Below are positions 31,411-42,739 of a stretch of DNA of 64,000 nt, in pieces. The stretch lies in NCBI GenBank assembly GCA_029834535.1, contig JAQMWT010000057.1, forward strand, positions 310,001 to 374,000, in the 5' to 3' direction. This DNA comes from Chrysophaeum taylorii (lineage: Eukaryota > Sar > Pelagophyceae > Pelagomonadales > Pelagomonadaceae). The stretch's first letter is position 1, and every line of letters starts with the position of its first letter. Made by a program: the position numbers and the translations under genes. The notes beneath the pieces were generated by a model. The model was given only the letters and a program-made list of their open reading frames with translations. It had not been told where the DNA came from and searched no databases.

Positions 31411-31451
<41 letters not shown>

Positions 31452-33775
31452 AAAGAGGCCACCGCCCGCAAGAAGGGGCACGATGCTGAGCATCTTGGCA
31501 GACGTGCCGAGCTCGAGGATCGGAAAGAGGTCGGTCAGCTGCGCGGGCGATGACGAAGTGACAAACGAGAGACGAGACGCACGTAATCTCTCAGCACGTT
31601 GCCCGTGACGGATATGGTGTCGAGACCGGCGCGGGAGCGCTCGAGGGTCGTCTTCATCGCATCTTGCGGTGCCATGACAGAGATATCGAGGCCGGTCGTG
31701 TCGTGGTCCTTGAGATACTTCTCGACCTTGGTGATGAGCGAGCGGTCGTGAGCGCGGTCCTTGTCGAGCCAGAAGATGGCGGGCGCGCCCGTCATTCGAG
31801 CGCGGTTGAGGCCAAGCTTGACCCAGTCCTGAACGGGCGAGTCGCGCGTTTGACACATGCGCCAAATATCCCCCTTCTCGACCTCGTGTTCCATCAGGAC
31901 CGTGTTGGTGGATCGCTCCACGACGCGGATCTTGCCGTCGCCGGGCGCCTCGAACGTCTTGTCGTGCGATCCGTACTCCTCGGCCTTCTGCGCCATCAAG
32001 CCGACGTTGGAGACGCTGCCCATGCAGGTCGGGTCAAAGGCGCCATGTTTTTTGCAGTGGTCCATGACTTGCTGGTAGGACGTGGCGTAGCAGCGGTCCG
32101 GAATGACGAACTTGGCGTCGTGAAGCTCGCCGTCGGGTCCCCACATCTTGCCCGACTCGCGGATCGCGGCCGGAACCGACGCGTCGATGATGATGTCCGA
32201 GGGCACGTGGAGGTTGGTGATTCCGCGGTCCGAGTCGACCATCGCAAGCTTGGGCCGAACGTGGTCGCATTCGGTGAGGCACTCCTCGAGTTCCTTGTGA
32301 ATTTGTGCCTTCTCCTCGTCGTCGTCGAGCAGCGCGAGTTTAGCGTAGACGTCGCCGAGGCCGTTCTTGGGTTCGACGCCGATCTTGGCGAAGGTGTCGG
32401 CGTGCTTGGCGAAGGTGTCGCGGTAAAACACCTTGACGGCATGGCCGAACATGATGGGGTCAGAGACCTTCATCATCGTCGCCTTGAGGTGGAGCGAGAA
32501 CAAGACGTCCGACGCCTTGGCGTCATCGATCTCGCGTTTGTAGAACTCGGCGAGTTTCTTGACACTCATGCGCGACCCGTCGATCACCTCGCCCGGTTGG
32601 AGCGCCGTGCGTGCCTTCAACACTTCGACGGTGCTGCCGCCGTCTTCGGATGCGGCGGCCTCGAATTCGATGCGCACGACGTTAGCGTCCTTGGAGTCGT
32701 TCGACGAGTCGAACGGCACGACGTAGCTCTGCTCCGAGCCGTAAAAGTCCCCCTCCGACATGTGCGCGACGTGTGACTTGCTCTCGGGTGACCACGCACC
32801 CATCGAGTGCGGGTTGAGTCTGGCGAACTCCTTCACCGGGGCCGCGACGCGGCGGTCAGAATTTCCCTCGCGGAGCACGGGATTGACGGCCGAGCCGAGA
32901 ACCTTGGCGTACCTCGCGCGGATCGCCTCGTCGTCCTGGCTCGAGACCGTCTTGGGGTACGTCGGGACACCGAACCCCTTGCTCTGGAGCTCGGCGATCG
33001 CCCCTTCGAGCTGGGGGATGCTCGCCGAGATGTTAGGGAGCTTGATGATGGACGCCTTGGGCGTCTTGACGAGGTTACCGAGGGTCGAAAGCTCGTCACT
33101 CGCGCGCTGCGCCTCGCTCAGAAAGTCAGGAAAGTTGGCCAAGATGCGGCCCGCGAGCGAGATATCGCGCAGCTGGATCGACACGCCCGACGCCGTTTCG
33201 GTAAACGCCCGCGCGATCGGCAACAGCGAGTGCGTCGCGAGCGCGGGCGCCTCGTCCGTATACGTGTACACGAGATCGACGGTGGGCACTTCGAGCCGCA
33301 CGGCGCGGTACTCGTCCAACGCAGACCCCGTGCCCTCGCCGTATTTGCCCACAATCCGAATCCGAGTCCCCGGCGGCAAATTGTCGAGCCACTCCTGAAT
33401 CGACACGGTGCCGTCTTTGTTCTTGTCGAGCTGGTTGAACAAAGCGTCGACAAACACCTCGTCGCTCGGGATCTCCAAATCCTCCAGCGCGTGCTCGATC
33501 TCGCCGCGGTCCAGAGCTCCCGACGCGTCACCGTCGTACCGCATGAACGCCTCGGCGAGAATGGCGAGCTCGCGTTTTGCCATATTCGCGCGCTCTTCGA
33601 CCACTTTGCTCACGGACTCGGCACGTCCCCCCCCATCGCTCAACCACCGCCGCTGCTGGTGGAACCACCGTCGCGTCACACACCGCATCGCCAGCCCTCG
33701 CGACCCGCGAGCCTGCATCGCCCCCAGGCCCACCAACGCCTGTGGCCGCATCCCCGTCTTCGGACAGTAGTTCAC
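30921..33775 (-). CDS. Monomeric isocitrate dehydrogenase (NADP-type family) with N-terminal EF-hands, two exons
   Basis: Exons 33775-31583 and 31538-30921 are joined over a 44-nt GT-AG intron that restores the family sequence [20 protein letters not shown]. The product is 936 residues. An Arg-rich N-terminus ([16 protein letters not shown]) looks like a mitochondrial presequence; Met9 is an alternative start. Two EF-hand loops follow, D81-E92 ([12 protein letters not shown]) and D117-E128 ([12 protein letters not shown]). From about residue 160 to the end is the complete monomeric IDH (PF03971), with [20 protein letters not shown] and NPHSMGAWS as clear signature blocks. It oxidises isocitrate to 2-oxoglutarate; calcium control through the EF-hands is an inference. 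Confidence 0.93.
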
Positions 33776-36516
33776 TGGCTCGCGGAAAGGCGCTGGTTCT
33801 GGTTCTTTTTCAAGAGAAACTGCAAGTAGGCTTTTTAATTAACGACAGACGGCATCTGCCCTCACGCCTGTGGCAAACCGCCGCCAACTCCTCGCGAATC
33901 ACGTCGCACGTGCCGCCCGCCGTACTGCCATTGGCACTACTCGCAGTACCTTTTCCACCGACGGCCGCGCCACCCGCGCTGCGGCTACGGCTCAATGCTA
34001 GCATGTCGCCTGGCACGTCTCCTCTTGGACTGTGATCGTATTCATTCAACACTTCCATCCGTGGCCCACGTGGCCTCAGCGATGGCTCTGGGGAGACTAT
34101 CTTCTCTCCCGGCACGCCGCACCCGCTGCTTCGAGAATCTGCTGCGCATGGCGACCGACGAGTTTCCACGGCTGACCTCATCATTTTCGCCATGCCCGTG
34201 CGTACGCGACATCCCCGTCCCCAACCTCGGGATGGGGAGGGCGTTTGCAATGGCCGACGTTTATTATTGGGTTTTAGAGGCCGCATCTAAGGAAAACGCT
34301 CGTGATCGCGTTCTACCAGCCCCTTCCTTTGGCGGCCGCCGCGGGGTGGTGCGCGTGGGTTCGATGCAACTACCAAACACTTTTGCGGCCTTGCAGCTTG
34401 GCGCCATACCCTCCTCATTAAATTGAATGGATTCCCCCTCGACATGTGGCGCACACGATCATCATCAAGCTTGACTAACGCAATGCCCTCACCTGGCTTA
34501 ATTGGTGGCTGGTCGTGGACAAGCTCGCCCACACTACTGACAAATATGGGCCTTTGGTCATTTCATTTTAAGCAACTTCAGCCGACTCTCGGATGGCAGG
34601 CTTCGGCCTGACGGGCATGGTTCGCGCGCTTAGATTCTCAGAAAGTGCTCAACAGCTACCCGCCTTCCTAATGCCTGGCGACCCGTAACGCCGCACATGC
34701 CCTTGATACACAGTTGCACCAGCGGCGGAGACACACGTTTTTGCGTGGACGACGGCGCCGCCTCTGGGTCCCGTTGTGAGGTTGTCGAGGCTCTCCCGCA
34801 CTACGCCGGCGATATCCATGCTTGAGGTGAGTAGCTCTGCCTGTACAGATGCGCGGGGTTCTGCCCGGCGCTGGCACCGGCCTCCTGACAGTACTGAAAT
34901 CCAGCGTCGCATCCAAGGCGCACCCGAGGGCACCCGTACTATTGCCGCTATCCCTATTGCAACCAACGACCTCGTTGACTACGGAGTGCCCATCAGTTCA
35001 CCGGGCCCCGGTGGGAAGCCTTTGTCGTCTCCACTCCGCGGCACAAGTGAGCTACGTGAATACCTTCGGCACGAAGCTCCGGAGCGTTTCCCTCCAATGC
35101 ATATACTCCCTGGTCTGCTACTGCACATCGCTCAGCATTGCTTTGTTACTCCGAAGCGTTTCCCTCCAATGCATACACTCCCTGGTCTGCTACTGCACAT
35201 CGCTCAGCATTGCTTTGTTACCCCATTACACCAGCGGTCGAGCTTTGCCACGACGACGACGCCCCCCAACGTCGTCGTCGTCTCCGCCCTCGGAGCCAAG
35301 TCATGTCGAGAGTTTGACGCCAATATCAAAGTCCTCGAGAGCCTCAATCTTAGCGCGCGTGCTGGTGGTGGCAGTATCAGCTCTCGCGCCGCCCTTATCT
35401 CCGCCGCATTGGGCGACACGGTGGGCGGACAAAGCCCTCCCGCACCACATTGACCGCGTCAACTAAGCGGGCGCCGTTGTAGTCTTTGGATAACTACGCT
35501 GTCTCGTGACGGTGCTGAGCGCCGATTGTTTCTAAGCTCGCAATAATATGATATGCGCTGTTGGCACCAACTCTTTTTATCCGGCTGCCGCTTGGCGCAG
35601 GCTCTAAAGAATGCGTTGTCTGGGTTTCGTGCCAAATTCCTCGCAACGATTTCTTGCCACGGCGGCATCGGCTACCGAGCGAGCTTCGAGCTCGTCGACA
35701 GCACTCTCGCCTGCGAAATCGTCTCCAGTGGAACTCTCGTCAACCTGCCCGCTGCGGGCCTCAAGTTCGGGACAAAGCTCATAGCTCAGCACTCAGTGAG
35801 AGAGGGGCTCCGAGTAGCTATTTGTCACGCTGTTCTCGCAACGTTCTCGCTGGATCGCTTCGCGACCATTTTCGTCAGCTCGTGGCACCACCCGTCGCCC
35901 CTGTTCCCAAGCGCTGCTGGCAGGAAAGTGTGCCTAATACTATGGCCGTCCATCTGCGGCCTGCGAGGGTACCTGCATTTTCTGTCTCAACGCTAGTTGC
36001 CTTCTCACTCACAACCGCCTCGTTAATCGCCAAAAGTGCAGGCTGTCGTCTGGCACGACCAAGTATTCTACTGCGCCTTCACCTTTCCCGCCGACGTCCC
36101 CGTCTGTCCGAGGTCTTCGGCATCTTTGCTGAAGTCGTTCGCTCCTGCCGTTCGCTCGCGACTCTGTGGCCGGTATTGTGGGGACCTTCCCCAACGCGGG
36201 CATTCTCGTCATGATCGAGCGTGAGCACCCCTGCGACTTTAAAGACGCTCGTCTGGGGCGCGATGCCGGCGCTACCACCCAGTCTCCAGAGCCCCGTCGA
36301 GCAGCGCTTGTGCAGCTACGTCACTATCGATGACCTTGTTTTTGCGCCTTTTTTCGAAGAGGCCAGTATGGCGCCGTGCCTCAAATGCCATCTCCCCCTC
36401 GCCCCTGATACCCGCTTCACCTCGCGGCACTCTCGTCCCACCCCATCTTTAGTAGTCGACTATTAAAATTCTCCAAGCTCGAAGAGCCAGAATGAGGGAT
36501 CGTACGAAGGGGGGGA
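33776..36516. other. Repeat-rich stretch upstream of a LINE 3' end; probably decayed element body
   Basis: Plus-strand frames at 33995-34426, 34776-35453 and 35553-36214 are open for 140-226 codons but show no family domain, and coding-like composition jumps between frames. Because a LINE C-terminus follows on the same strand at 36517, I suspect this is its degraded upstream body. No reverse transcriptase motif is readable. Confidence 0.3.
35093..35216. repeat. 62-bp tandem duplication
   Basis: A unit of 62 bases beginning agcgtttccctccaatgcat occurs at 35093-35154 and again at 35155-35216 with few differences (atatac versus acacac region). As 62 is not a multiple of three it shifts any frame running through it. 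Confidence 0.9.
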
Positions 36517-37050
36517 ATGGAAGTGCGCAGTAGGTGTCCGATGCGGTGTCGGGCAACCGAAAGGAGGGAGGCGCGGGTGGAGCGGCGTTACCGCCAGGTA
36601 AGGGGGGGTAGGCGAAACCCGCGGGGCTCGTTCCGGGACCGCCTCGCGGAGTTCGGGCCCGTGCTGGGTTTTGTAGTTGGTAATATCGCGGAGGGTAGTG
36701 ACAACCTACATGGCCTTCTCCACCGTGTTGCCCGTCAAATTGGCATCAGCACCTCAAGGAAGGTGCTCCTTCCCTTGCGGCAGCCACGGCGGCTCAGACA
36801 ACGCGCCTCTACCGGCGTCTCTCCATCACGGTGCACCGTGAGCGTGCCCGTCTCCTTCTAGCTGGCCTCCAGTATGTCGAAGGCGGTGCAGCCACCGCCC
36901 ACCTCCAGCAACGACATTACGCACGGGCACACTTCAGGGAGCTCCAAGACGCTTACAGAGACGCCAACGGCCCCTACGTCTCTCGGCCGCCGGGTCCCTG
37001 GCGCCGTGGCGGCGCCCGGGCGATTAGGCTAGCGCCATGCCGACCCCCCT
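36517..37050 (+). mobile_element. LINE-type (non-LTR) ORF C-terminus, decayed
   Basis: Translation gives FGPVLGFVVGNIAEGSDNLH and LLHRVARQIG in one frame, then after a frame change RRLSITVHRERARLLLAGLQ and LQQRHYARAHFRELQDAY. This order, a short region after the polymerase and then an Arg-Ala-rich helix, is what follows reverse transcriptase in many algal LINE-like proteins. The segment 36870-37040 has a second copy on the minus strand at 15991-16146. No catalytic domain remains in this piece. Confidence 0.5.
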
Positions 37051-37080
37051 ATAATCGGCTTACACCCACTCACCCCACTC

Positions 37081-37170
37081 GCCTTTCATCTCGACGCTCT
37101 AGCCCCGCCAATCTAAGCTGCTTTGATCAGCACACGCTCGCTAACCTTTGAGTTTGCTCCTAGACCCTAG
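37081..37170 (+). repeat. Short dispersed repeat (member of a four-copy family)
   Basis: The block contains gccaatctaagctgctttga and cctttgagtttgctcc. Related copies are at 42520-42600 (plus), 16150-16230 (minus) and 44140-44230 (minus). It trails the LINE end and is probably part of its 3' region. Confidence 0.65.
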
Positions 37171-37460
37171 CACGTCGCTCCGGCTAGCGCCCGATGCGAG
37201 CATCGTCGTCGCCGTCGCGGCCGTCGCGGCTAGATCTTGGCTCGGCTCTTTCGCGGCAACGGTGCTTGCGGCTGGTTCGCCCTCATTCAAACCCTTTGCG
37301 CACACGACGCCGTCCTCTCTTTCGACTTGATACAAAAACCCATCAACCCATACCTTCAAGCACCCACACGCACACCCCCCCCCTCAAATCAGTCGACTTT
37401 AAAATCCCATACCCGACTTCTACAAGCGGGTCGACACTAAAAATCACCCGACACTAAAAA
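37171..37460. other. Spacer between LINE end and transposase remnant
   Basis: It contains cagtcgactttaaaa at about 37390, a variant of the dispersed motif described in the findings, and the repeated short piece gacactaaaaat(c/t)acccg at 37432-37468. No gene is seen. Confidence 0.4.
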
Positions 37461-38784
37461 TTACCCGCTCTTTCGAAATTCAGCTTCCGCAGCTAGGAAA
37501 GCCACCAGAGCCAAGCCGAAGGTGGCCAAGCGCCCGAAGGCATGGAAGGAGCCTGGGCGGGCCCCTATGACAGCCCGGGAGAAGCGGCAGCGAGAAAAAT
37601 CGGCTCCGAAGCGAGTTTTCAACAAGATAACGGCTGCGTTGGACGCGGAAAAGAAACGCCAGCAGCAGAAAGTCTTCGCGGAGGCCTTAGCGTATTGCGA
37701 GAAGGAAGGAGAAGGGGCCAAGAAGTGCATGACTGACCATCCAGAGTGGATTGAGCTCATCACCTGGAGACAGCTCGACGATAGACTGAAGGAGCGTGTT
37801 TTGTTTGATGAAACAGGTGCGACGCACACTCGCTCGGACCGGATGCTGCTCACGCCGAAGGAGGAGCAGGCGCCTGTAAAATGGATCGTTCAGAGCAACA
37901 AGGTCCGCGCCGCGCCAAGCTGCGAAGAGTTGGAGTCAAAGTGCGCCATATTTTACTCCTCAATCATCGACTTCAGAACCGGCGCGGCGGACGCAAGAAA
38001 TTCCCGTTCGACAACGCCAACTACAAAATTGTGTGCGGCCATTCGCCCTCGGAAGAATTCTTCATAGGTTTCTTCGCCCGCAACTCGCACCGGATCAGCA
38101 CGAAGATCAAGCAAAATAATCGAGGCGAAGCGTGCCGCCATGAACTGCGACGAGATGTTCAAGGAGTACTGTGCGGGCATCCACGGACTTCGCGCCGAGC
38201 TCAAGGCCGCGGGGATTATGGACGAGCACGGCTCCATATCGAACCCCCGCCTTGTCCTGAACCTCGACGAGACGCCCCAATTCGTGGACTACGCCGACAA
38301 CAAAGGGAACGCCAAGACCAAGTTTGGGGCCGGCAAGGGTGACGTCTGCTGGGCCGAGGCCTATGACTACCGCGAGTGCAACACTGTCATGATGTGCTGG
38401 GGCCTGTGCGGGCCGCGATGGACGCGGCTGTCTCGACATGCTTCGAGGCGTGGCAGCGCTGCAAGGACGGCTGCGTCTGCGGCCTTGACAACGGCGCCGT
38501 GTGCGACGCCAGCAAACTCAAGTACTGCGAGATCTGCGGGGACCTCAAACGGAAGCGGTGCAGCAAGAAGGCGTGTAAAAAGTCGCTGGAGGATCTTGCA
38601 TTTGCCGTGCCGGATGATGCTGATGGAAGATGATGAGGAGGAGGACAGCGACGCCGAATTCGAGCGCGAGGTCGGTCACGGTCGTCAGCCACAAACCAAC
38701 CACTACCTGAGACCCGCCCCAAAGCTGCTCCCAGGTCCCCACCGACACTCCGGGAGCTACGATCATGCTTATTTCGACGCCTAG
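37461..38784 (+). pseudogene. DDE-superfamily transposase with CENP-B/Tc5-type HTH, frameshifted
   Basis: Three frames must be joined. The first (to about 37980) has a basic N-terminus and a helix-turn-helix segment reading LTPKEEQAPVKWIVQSNKVR, close to the Tc5/CENP-B DNA-binding pattern. The middle (about 37985-38120) reads KKFPFDNANYKIVCGHSP. The third (38140-38400) contains LVLNLDETPQFVDYADNKG, with an Asp in the position of a DDE catalytic residue. A last frame (38376-38633) encodes a Cys-rich tail (CVCGLDNGAVCDASKLKYCE, then CSKKACKKS). The frameshifts make it inactive. Terminal inverted repeats were not identified. Confidence 0.6.
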
Positions 38785-39193
38785 TGCAACTAGTGAGCCA
38801 TCCTCCCCTTCCTCATGCTTGGTAATTTTTAGAGTCGGGTACTGCTAGACATTACCCCACACCATGTCACGATCACGTTAAACTGGGGTATGGCGTGCCC
38901 CAGGTCCGAAAGGAGAGTGGTCGGGAGTACTCCTGAGCGTCTCACGTCGCTCGTTAGTCGAGTTCGGTCCATGGTACGGCCCTTGCAACAAAACAGTAAT
39001 TTTTAGTGTCGACTTGCCTGTATTCGGATAGCAACACCTTTTAAATTACCCTCAGGGGTAAGTATGATTCAGCAAAGCGCAAAAAATCCATTAACACCAA
39101 ATTTTCCCTCGTCTCGGTCTCGTCATCTCGTCGATCGTCGTGGCTGCCACGACGGTTGTGTGAGATCGCGTGGGCCGCAAATAGCTGTCTGTC
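38785..39193. other. Intergenic spacer in the mobile-element region
   Basis: No gene is seen. A gagtcgggtactgctagaca segment and a gtgtcgacttgcctg segment resemble the dispersed tcgac repeats nearby. Confidence 0.35.
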
Positions 39194-39565
39194 ATGTTTC
39201 GAGCCGACAAGCTGAGTGTAATCGCGACCGTGTGCGCCTTGTGCACATGTGCCACGCCTAACGGCTGTGGCCAACTAAACCCCACAACACGCCTGCAGCG
39301 AAGAAAGCCGGTGAAGAGATGGACCTCTGCTGAAGTAGCGTACGCCATATCGAGGCTGGACGGCACCACGAACATTACGTACTGTGATTCCATCATTGAC
39401 AAGCGTGTTGATGGCGCGATCGTCGCTTCGCAAAACAACTGGACCTTCTGGGCTCGCCTCTCGCCTGGACCGCCCAGTCCGAAAAGGATCGCTCGCTACT
39501 TCGAAATGAAGCTGGAGAGAGATGCGGCATGGAGAAGTTCGCGTGGCAACCACAGGCTTAAATAG
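39194..39565 (+). CDS. Small protein of unknown function, weak SAM-domain resemblance
   Basis: 123 residues, intronless, starting with a short hydrophobic stretch (VIATVCALCTCATPNGCG). Residues about 40-85 (RWTSAEVAYAISRLDGTTNI, then IDKRVDGAIVAS) resemble the first helices of a SAM domain, with the Trp, Glu-Val and Asp-Gly positions in order; the match is weak. It lies inside the mobile-element graveyard, so a remnant of an element is possible. Confidence 0.35.
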   Translation: MFRADKLSVIATVCALCTCATPNGCGQLNPTTRLQRRKPVKRWTSAEVAYAISRLDGTTNITYCDSIIDKRVDGAIVASQNNWTFWARLSPGPPSPKRIARYFEMKLERDAAWRSSRGNHRLK

Positions 39566-39599
39566 TGATGTTCCTAAGGCGCAAGCCCCTAAGAAAAAA

Positions 39600-39830
39600 T
39601 CTCCGTGGTTTATCATTATTATGCCATTTATGGTTCGCCACTCCCAGACTCAAAGAGCAAGAATGGATGAGCGCCGAGGAAAACGAGGAAGAAGCAAGGC
39701 AAGAGAGATGGGCGCAGAAGGAAATAAGGATGAAGCAAGGACGCCAAGAGCGTGGAATTAGGAAGAAGGGAGCAGGGCAAGAAGGAGTGACGCAAGGAAG
39801 AGGTCAAGGGAAAAGAAAAGAAGGAGACTG
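39600..39830 (+). repeat. Dispersed purine-rich repeat, copy related to 28228-28420
   Basis: It begins with tttatcattattatgccatt, then tcaaagagcaagaatggatg, then a long AG-rich tail that stays open in two frames by composition. Its partner is on the opposite strand at 28228-28420. Confidence 0.65.
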
Positions 39831-40564
39831 AGTAGCGGCAGGCGTGGTTATGAAGAAAGACACGATAAGTCGATGCTGAACGACGGTCGCAGCATGATGC
39901 CAGCCCACCCAAACAAGCCTCCATAATTTGGTCCGGGCGAGGCGGCAAAAAGTCGCGAGAACACAAGGCAACCAGCCACATCTCATCAGCGGCACAAGCA
40001 ACAAGGATGTCAATAATCTCCGCCGGCAAGCGACCGCGCACGAAGTTATATGAGCAGCGTCGGTGCCATATGCAACGGCGAGAGCAGACGAACGTCGCGT
40101 CCTTAAATCAAGAGTAAGTGGAGTTTGGGGAAAGAAAGACGGGAAGTCAACCAGTCCTGCAAAGTCATGCTTGCGAGTACAGGAGGATGGAGCAGCAGAA
40201 CAGACGCATAACTATGTCTCGCCTTCGTCAAAGTGAGATGAGGGCATCTAGTCAGAAGATGGTGACGCGACTCGGAAGAACCAGGGCGGCGAACAGCGAC
40301 ACGCGTGAAAAGGGACAACAAATCCCTAGGCAGCAGAGCGCTTTGGGGTGGCTAATTGCGCCACGAGGAATTTAACCTGCATGGCACACACGTCATGAAT
40401 GACTTGCACGGGCCGACGAAAGATGTCCGGACAAGCAAAGTGAGAGGATCGACATGCGCACGCGCATACGCACAAAGGCGCGCAATTTTAAGCTGCGTCA
40501 GTAAAGTGGAGCAAACCCCATCAAACAGACGGCGCTGCTGTAAGGTGACAAACCAACGTCGGCC

Positions 40565-41150
40565 ATGTTAGAAATGCGTTCAAGAAGGGTCATCCGCACC
40601 CGCTCCACACCGGCCACGCGCCTGTGTGACAGCAAGCGCGAAAGTGGCGGAAGTGGCATGGGGCATCCGGCAGATCCGGAGAAGCCGACCCCTTTTTGCC
40701 ACTACGGCCGCAAGGCCATCAGCAACATGATGGAGAGACTCGACAAAGGCGAACTGGGAAGAAGATTTGCGGCGTTTTGGGTGGCCACGCGCCCACTCGA
40801 AGTGAAATGAACCAAATGTGGGTGAAAAGTGGCTGTGCCATCTTCACCAAGGCCACGGTGGCCCAAATTCGCCGCATCAACCGCGAGTGAAGGATAGCCA
40901 ACGCCTTGGGCCGGGTGCGCTGTGCCTCGCCGCCTCATCCATGTCGCCGCCTCGGGTAGCCCCACGGCCCCCACCCAGGCTGCCCGCGCCCACAAAGACG
41001 CCACACTTCGTCGTAAATACGTCCGGCGGCAGCATGTGTATGACCAACGTGCGGGGCCCGTTCTCTCTTCGCCTGCCCCGCGTCTCGCTCCACACAACCC
41101 GCTCGTGCCCCCGCTCACACCCCACCTCTTAAAAGTTGACCTTTAAAAAC
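40565..41150 (+). mobile_element. LINE-type ORF C-terminus, second copy (decayed)
   Basis: Frames read GCAIFTKATVAQIRRINRE followed by a TGA where the copy at 43380 has a Trp codon, then RIANALGRVRC, and in another frame LRRKYVRRQHVYDQRAGPVL. The copy at 43380-43590 has the same blocks (GIANALGRARCALTALTHVA and LRRTYVRRQHAYDLRAGPVL) in one open frame. The 3' end is followed by aaagttgacctttaaaaacc at 41130-41153, the same trailing motif as other copies. Confidence 0.55.
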
Positions 41151-41706
41151 CCTCGACGACTAATTCTCCTCATGAACTCGACGCCCGCACCCCCGTTCGC
41201 ACCCCCACCCCCTCTCGACCCCCCTCTTAAACAGCCGTAGGAGGGGGGTTAATGTTTTTCCTCGCCACGTCAGCTTATCCTCCCCCTATTCTCACGACGC
41301 CACTGGACAGTGTTTGCGGCGCTGATGCCCGCAGTTCTTCACATTTCGCTCGCTCGTGCGTGGCGCGACCCCGCCATGACTACGCACGCCTGGCACTCAC
41401 CCGGCGCCGCCTCCGCCGCTTGAGCTCTCGCGGTTCGCCTCTATCTCCGCGTCTCGCCGCATCGCAAGGTTCATTGGTTCATTTTTATTAAAGTAATTTC
41501 GCAACTCCAGGCGAAAAGAGCCAGAATGAACGGTCGCAGAGAAAGAAAAAGAATATCTGCCAGGCCCAAAGAGCCAGAAGGAGGAAACGTGGAAGGGAAG
41601 ACAAGGGAGCGAGAGGGGCGTCGGGGTTATACACAGAGCGGGGCTTGTGGCATTGAGCTTGGTGGTGTAGAGCTTGATCCTACTTGCGTCTTCTTGTATC
41701 GTTGTT

Positions 41707-42274
41707 TCAGTCGGAGGCGTCGTCGTGGTCCGCAGGGGCGGCAGGGATGGCGCGGGTGGCGGCGGGGTCTTCGACGATCTCAACGTCGCTGTCTTCTTCT
41801 TCAGCGGTGGCGCGGTCGTCCTCGCCAGTAACGCACTGCAGGAGGAAGTCGCCGATCTCGGCGGTGCACTTATTGATGAGGCGGAGGTTGATGGGTGAAG
41901 AGGAGCATGTGAACGGTATGGGTATGGAGGCAGGAGCGGGCCTTGGTGTGGATGACCTTGTGGGCCTTGCAGGCGCGCTCGACATCAGCAGACTGGACGG
42001 CGAGCATGTCAAGGCGCTCGGCGATGGGGGCGATCTTGGGAAACTGGTTGCGGCCGGTGACGCGCCATTCGGCGAGGGAGGAGGTCATCTTGTTCTGCTT
42101 CCAGATCTCCAGGTCGACAATGGTGATGCACCGGGTTTGCCCACGTGGGCGTGTTCTGCTCTCTAGCTCTCGTCCTTGTTCATGACGTCCCTCGGTGCTC
42201 CAAATCCGAGCACGTCGATCGACACGGCGTTGTCGCGCAGCACTGCGGCCCCCAACAGCCCGAGGTGGCTGCAC
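41707..42274 (-). pseudogene. hAT-family transposase C-terminal (dimerisation) fragment, frameshifted
   Basis: Minus-strand translation gives DLEIWKQNKMTSSLAEWRVT, FPKIAPIAERLDMLAVQSAD, VERACKAHKVIHTKARS and then, after a frame change near 41895, INLRLINKCTAEIGDF and an acidic tail (EEEDSDVEIVEDP). This is the order of the hAT dimerisation domain (W..., FP.L..LA..LL.I..SSA..ER.FS, then NLRL). The upstream catalytic part is absent, so only the end of the gene remains. Confidence 0.7.
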
Positions 42275-42353
42275 GACTAGAATTTGAACGATGTATGGCG
42301 ATTTTGTGGGAGCAAACAGGCATCGCAGAGTATTCCCCGGTTGATCCCAGTTA

Positions 42354-42720
42354 ATCCGGTTAATCCGGGTTGATCTCGGTTATAACGATACAAGTGCAGG
42401 CCAGTAAGTTCACCTAGTCCCAATCTCTAACCCCAGTAAGTTCACCTGGTCCCAGTAAGTTTCATATAAGTTCACCTGGTCAGTAAGTTCACCTAGCTCA
42501 CACCAACTCCTTTGAGCTCGTCGCTCTCGCCTCCGCCAATCTAAGCTGCTTTGATCCGCACGCGCCGCCAACCTTTGAGTTTACTCTAAAAAGCCTTTAC
42601 TCTAAAAGCCCCAGTATGTTCACCTGGTCCCAGTTTCACCTGGTCACTCAGCTCACCTAGTCCCAATCTCCAACCCCAGTAAGTTCACCTGGTCCCAGTA
42701 AGTTCACCTACCGTGCGCGT
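42354..42720. repeat. Minisatellite with units around ccagtaagttcacctggtc
   Basis: After an imperfect (ccggttgatc/ttaatccggtt) stretch at 42337-42385, the block ccagtaagttcacctggt or its variants recurs at least seven times in two clusters (42390-42500 and 42610-42712). The clusters are separated by the repeat block at 42520-42600. Confidence 0.8.
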
Positions 42721-42739
42721 GTAGACGCCGGGAGGGGGC

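Larger units (their letters stand above)
39566..41706. other. Mobile-element region between the small ORF and the hAT fragment
   Basis: It holds the purine-rich repeat at 39600-39800 and a LINE C-terminal copy at 40565-41150, both listed separately. From 39840 to 40560 and from 41160 to 41700 I see no gene. Around 41505-41580 are two pieces related to the aagagccagaa repeat. Confidence 0.35.

Noticed and set aside
33995-34426. 143-codon frame as a gene
   Set aside because: No domain, overlapping frames of similar length on the other strand, and location in a decayed element region.
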